Part shown: one piece after another, positions 5,908 to 8,263 of the stretch
Position numbering within the stretch: position 1 is the first letter of the stretch
Layout of the letters: each line of letters starts with the position of its first letter
NCBI GenBank assembly: GCA_937926845.1
Contig: CALBBS010000192.1
Location: forward strand, 1-8,263
Reading direction: 5' to 3'
Length of the DNA stretch: 8,263 nt
Source: an uncultured Atopobium sp.
Lineage (GTDB): Bacteria > Actinomycetota > Coriobacteriia > Coriobacteriales > Atopobiaceae
The notes under the pieces: model-generated
The model's input: only the letters and a program-made list of their open reading frames with translations
What the model was told of the DNA's origin: nothing
Databases searched by the model: none
Program-made: the position numbers and the translations under genes

Positions 5908-8263
5908 ATGGAAAAAGCAGGTGGACTAAGGCGTAATACAGAGCTCTTCTTACTATTTGTAGGAGCAATCCCTGTATTTCTGCTGTACGCCATGTACATG
6001 ATTACTGCTCGCTCAACGCTCAGCCTTGAGACAATGGCCGTTCCTATTGGTCTCTTTGCAGCATTTACCGTGGCTCACATTGCTATTAGGTTCCTTGCTC
6101 CCGCAGCAGACCCTGCCATTCTCCCTATTGTGTTTGTGCTCTCGGGAATTGGCATCACCATGGTCACCAGACTTGCACCAAATCTTGCAGTCAACCAGAC
6201 CATTTGGCTCTTTATCTCTGTTGTTGTGATGATTGTGGTACTGGCGGTCATTAGAAATCTTGACGTGTTAGCACGCTACAAATACTCCATTGGTATTCTC
6301 GGCGTCATACTGCTTCTCCTGCCAATTGTTATTGGCCAGGACCGCTACGGTGCAAAACTCTGGATTTCTTTTGGCACATTCACCTTCCAGCCTGGCGAGC
6401 TTGCAAAGATTGCCATTACGCTCTTCCTGGCATTTTATCTTGCACTGAATCGAGAAGCCCTATCGGTCTCCATGCGTTCTGTTGGACCTTTCCGCATTCC
6501 TCGCTTTAAAATGCTGCTTCCTCTGTTTGTCATGTGGGGTATCAGCCTGATTGTTGTTATTTTTGAACGCGACCTTGGTAGCGCTCTGCTCTTCTTCGTG
6601 TTCTTTGTCATCATGCTCTATGTAGCAACAGGTCGCGCAAGCTACGTTTTTGTCAGTATTGCGCTCTTGGCCATTGGCGGCGTGGTGCTTTATCACTTCT
6701 TTGGTCACGTTCAGACTCGTGTCAACATTTGGCTTGACCCCTTCAAAGACCCCGCTGGAGACGGTTATCAGATTGTCCAATCTCTTTACTCCATTGCAGA
6801 TGGCGGTTTAACCGGCACAGGAATTAATAAGGGAATGCCAACGCTTATCCCTATTGTTGAGTCTGACTTTATTTTCTCGGCCATTGCTGAGGAGCTGGGA
6901 CTCTTTGGCGGAGCAGCAATTATTACCCTGTTCCTGCTCCTTACCGTGCGCGGCCTCGCAACAGCTGCTCGCGCAAAGTCCGATTCATCTGCTTTTGCAG
7001 CTGCTGGTCTTACCAGTGTTTTGGCGTTCCAAACCTTCCTCATTGTTGCAGGCGTTACTAAGCTCATGCCTCTTACCGGCGTTACCCTGCCCTTTATGAG
7101 TCAGGGCGGCAGCTCACTTCTTTCCAGCTTTATCATTGTTGCCCTGCTGCTCAGAGCAGGTGACGAGGGAACTGGTCGCGAGACAGAGCTTGAGCCAAGC
7201 AAGAAAACGCTTGACTCCCAGAGGCTCGAAATTTCTTCCGGTGGAGCTCACGCCTCTTCCGTTTTGCATGGCAACCACATCCGTGGAGGTTTTGGCCTGC
7301 AGTCTGAGGAATCCGGTGTTCTGGGACGTGTTGCTCTCGGAAAACGTCTGACCAATTTGGTCACAGTATTTACCCTCTTCTTCACCGTTCTTCTCGGCAA
7401 CTTGACCTTCTTGATGGTCATTGACGCACCTAGAATTCAGGCACTTCCTACCAACAACCACACTATTGCTAAGAGCGCATATGTTCAGCGCGGTGCCATC
7501 ATAACTTCTGACGGCGTCACCCTGGCAGAGAGCGTTAAGCAAGACGACGGCACCTACGTGCGCAACTATCCGCACGACGGCATGGCTTCTCACACCGTTG
7601 GCTACATCTCTACCCAGTACGGAACTGCAGGTATCGAGTCCTCCATGAACGAGACGCTCACCGGACACGCAGATCATTCCGACTGGAGAAGCGCTCTGTA
7701 CTCGATGGCAGGCGTTAATACCGCTGGTTCAAGCGTTGTTTTGACCATCAATTCCCAGATGCAGGCTGTAGCAGAAGCTGCACTCCAGGGATATTCCGGC
7801 TCCATTGTTGTTATGGATCCAGCCACCGGAGCCGTGCTTGCAAAGGCTTCAAGTCCTTCATACACCCACGCTGATCTGGGCACTATTATCGAGTCCGGTA
7901 CCGGCAGTCAGCTGGTCGACAGAACTACCCAGGCTCTCTACTCCCCTGGTTCGTCGTTTAAGACCATTACGCTTTCTGCCGGACTTGACACGCACACCAC
8001 CACGCTGGACACCACCTACTCAGCTCCAGGAACTATGGAGCTTGGTGGAGGCACCATCCACAACTACGCCAACGAGGACATGGGCACTATTCCTCTGCGT
8101 GAGGCATTTGCTCGCTCTTCTAATACGGCGTTGGCGCAGCTTGGCGTAGCACTTGGCGCAGACAACCTGGTCAGCTATGCACGTGCCTTTGGTTATGGCA
8201 CAGCGCTTGGACAGGACTTCTCCACTACACCATCACTGATGCCAAATCCTGCCGAGATGACCA
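5908..8263 (+). CDS. RodA/FtsW SEDS glycosyltransferase fused to class B penicillin-binding protein (3' end outside window)
   Basis: One uninterrupted frame, 785 residues visible. Residues 1-418 are a full SEDS peptidoglycan polymerase with about 12 hydrophobic segments: RYGAKLW (146-152), FQPGELAK (160-167), FERDLGSAL (219-227), DGGLTGTGINKG, ESDFIFSAIAEELG with the presumed catalytic Asp320, and LPFMSQGGSS (394-403). A hydrophilic, probably cytoplasmic linker follows (419-480). Another membrane segment (about 482-506) precedes a class B transpeptidase: pedestal QRGAIITSDGVTLA (527-540), GYISTQYGTAGIE, GSIVVMDPATGAVLA, SPGSSFKT with nucleophile Ser682 and Lys685, and the SxN motif S737-S-N739. 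The KTG motif lies beyond the edge. Both halves normally are separate adjacent genes (rodA, pbpA) that work as a complex; here they would polymerise and cross-link glycan in one chain. RodA/PbpA-like assignment comes from the operon context; an FtsW/FtsI role is possible. Confidence 0.94.
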   Translation, partial: MEKAGGLRRNTELFLLFVGAIPVFLLYAMYMITARSTLSLETMAVPIGLFAAFTVAHIAIRFLAPAADPAILPIVFVLSGIGITMVTRLAPNLAVNQTIWLFISVVVMIVVLAVIRNLDVLARYKYSIGILGVILLLLPIVIGQDRYGAKLWISFGTFTFQPGELAKIAITLFLAFYLALNREALSVSMRSVGPFRIPRFKMLLPLFVMWGISLIVVIFERDLGSALLFFVFFVIMLYVATGRASYVFVSIALLAIGGVVLYHFFGHVQTRVNIWLDPFKDPAGDGYQIVQSLYSIADGGLTGTGINKGMPTLIPIVESDFIFSAIAEELGLFGGAAIITLFLLLTVRGLATAARAKSDSSAFAAAGLTSVLAFQTFLIVAGVTKLMPLTGVTLPFMSQGGSSLLSSFIIVALLLRAGDEGTGRETELEPSKKTLDSQRLEISSGGAHASSVLHGNHIRGGFGLQSEESGVLGRVALGKRLTNLVTVFTLFFTVLLGNLTFLMVIDAPRIQALPTNNHTIAKSAYVQRGAIITSDGVTLAESVKQDDGTYVRNYPHDGMASHTVGYISTQYGTAGIESSMNETLTGHADHSDWRSALYSMAGVNTAGSSVVLTINSQMQAVAEAALQGYSGSIVVMDPATGAVLAKASSPSYTHADLGTIIESGTGSQLVDRTTQALYSPGSSFKTITLSAGLDTHTTTLDTTYSAPGTMELGGGTIHNYANEDMGTIPLREAFARSSNTALAQLGVALGADNLVSYARAFGYGTALGQDFSTTPSLMPNPAEMT

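Noticed and set aside
7150..7350. Sequencing frameshift joining two separate genes
   Set aside because: Both domains lie in the same frame with no stop, no internal start with a ribosome binding site before the PBP membrane span, and uniform codon use. It remains worth checking by resequencing.
7114..7677. 187-codon minus-strand open frame across the SEDS-PBP junction
   Set aside because: It is antisense to the fused gene. I considered whether the fusion could be an artefact of a real gene here, but the plus-strand frame reads conserved motifs on both sides and plausible linker sequence.
1..8263. Mobile element, prophage, CRISPR or toxin-antitoxin content
   Set aside because: No terminal inverted repeats, transposase or integrase motifs, spaced direct repeats or small toxin-like gene pairs were found. 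The tRNA-Leu has no adjacent integrase or duplicated 3' end in the window.

Overview
The window looks like a piece of an actinobacterial chromosome, most likely class Coriobacteriia (an Atopobium/Lancefieldella/Olsenella-like organism). The grounds are the actinobacterial cell-wall signalling cluster (fhaA-fhaB-pstP-rodA-pbpA order), the moderate base composition with mixed A/T- and G/C-ending codons, and strong AGGAGG-type ribosome binding sites. The lineage is an inference from gene content; no 16S or search result is available. Nothing in the window looks like a transposon, prophage, CRISPR array or recent insertion.

Left part (1-1317): the 5' two thirds of seryl-tRNA synthetase (serS) lies on the minus strand and runs off the left edge. 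A 92-110 bp divergent gap carries a perfect 14-bp palindrome with a TATACT box on each strand. It is followed on the plus strand by a 72-residue single-pass membrane protein of unknown function. A rho-independent terminator that works in both directions separates this gene from a convergent tRNA-Leu(CAG) gene on the minus strand. The next gap (1185-1317) is divergent and should hold the tRNA promoter and the promoter of the main operon.

Right part (1318-8263): five tightly packed plus-strand genes, overlapping by 14 and 1 bp or separated by 7 and 2 bp, form one probable operon. They encode a membrane Ser/Thr kinase, FhaA (DUF3662 plus FHA domain), FhaB (membrane-anchored FHA domain), a PstP-type PP2C phosphatase with an exported C-terminal domain, and one long open frame. 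That frame joins a complete RodA/FtsW-type SEDS glycosyltransferase to a class B penicillin-binding protein, and it runs off the right edge. Together they make a phosphorylation circuit (kinase, phosphatase, two phospho-threonine readers) next to the enzymes that polymerise and cross-link peptidoglycan. The mycobacterial equivalent is fhaA-fhaB-pstP-rodA-pbpA-pknA-pknB.

Two departures from that model deserve attention. The SEDS polymerase and its transpeptidase partner are fused in a single polypeptide with 785 residues visible. The first gene is a PASTA-less kinase with HLD in place of HRD, no TxT activation-loop motif and a polytopic membrane domain of about 8-9 segments at its C-terminus. 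Fusions of this kind may already be known in this lineage, so I present them as unusual, not as proven novel.
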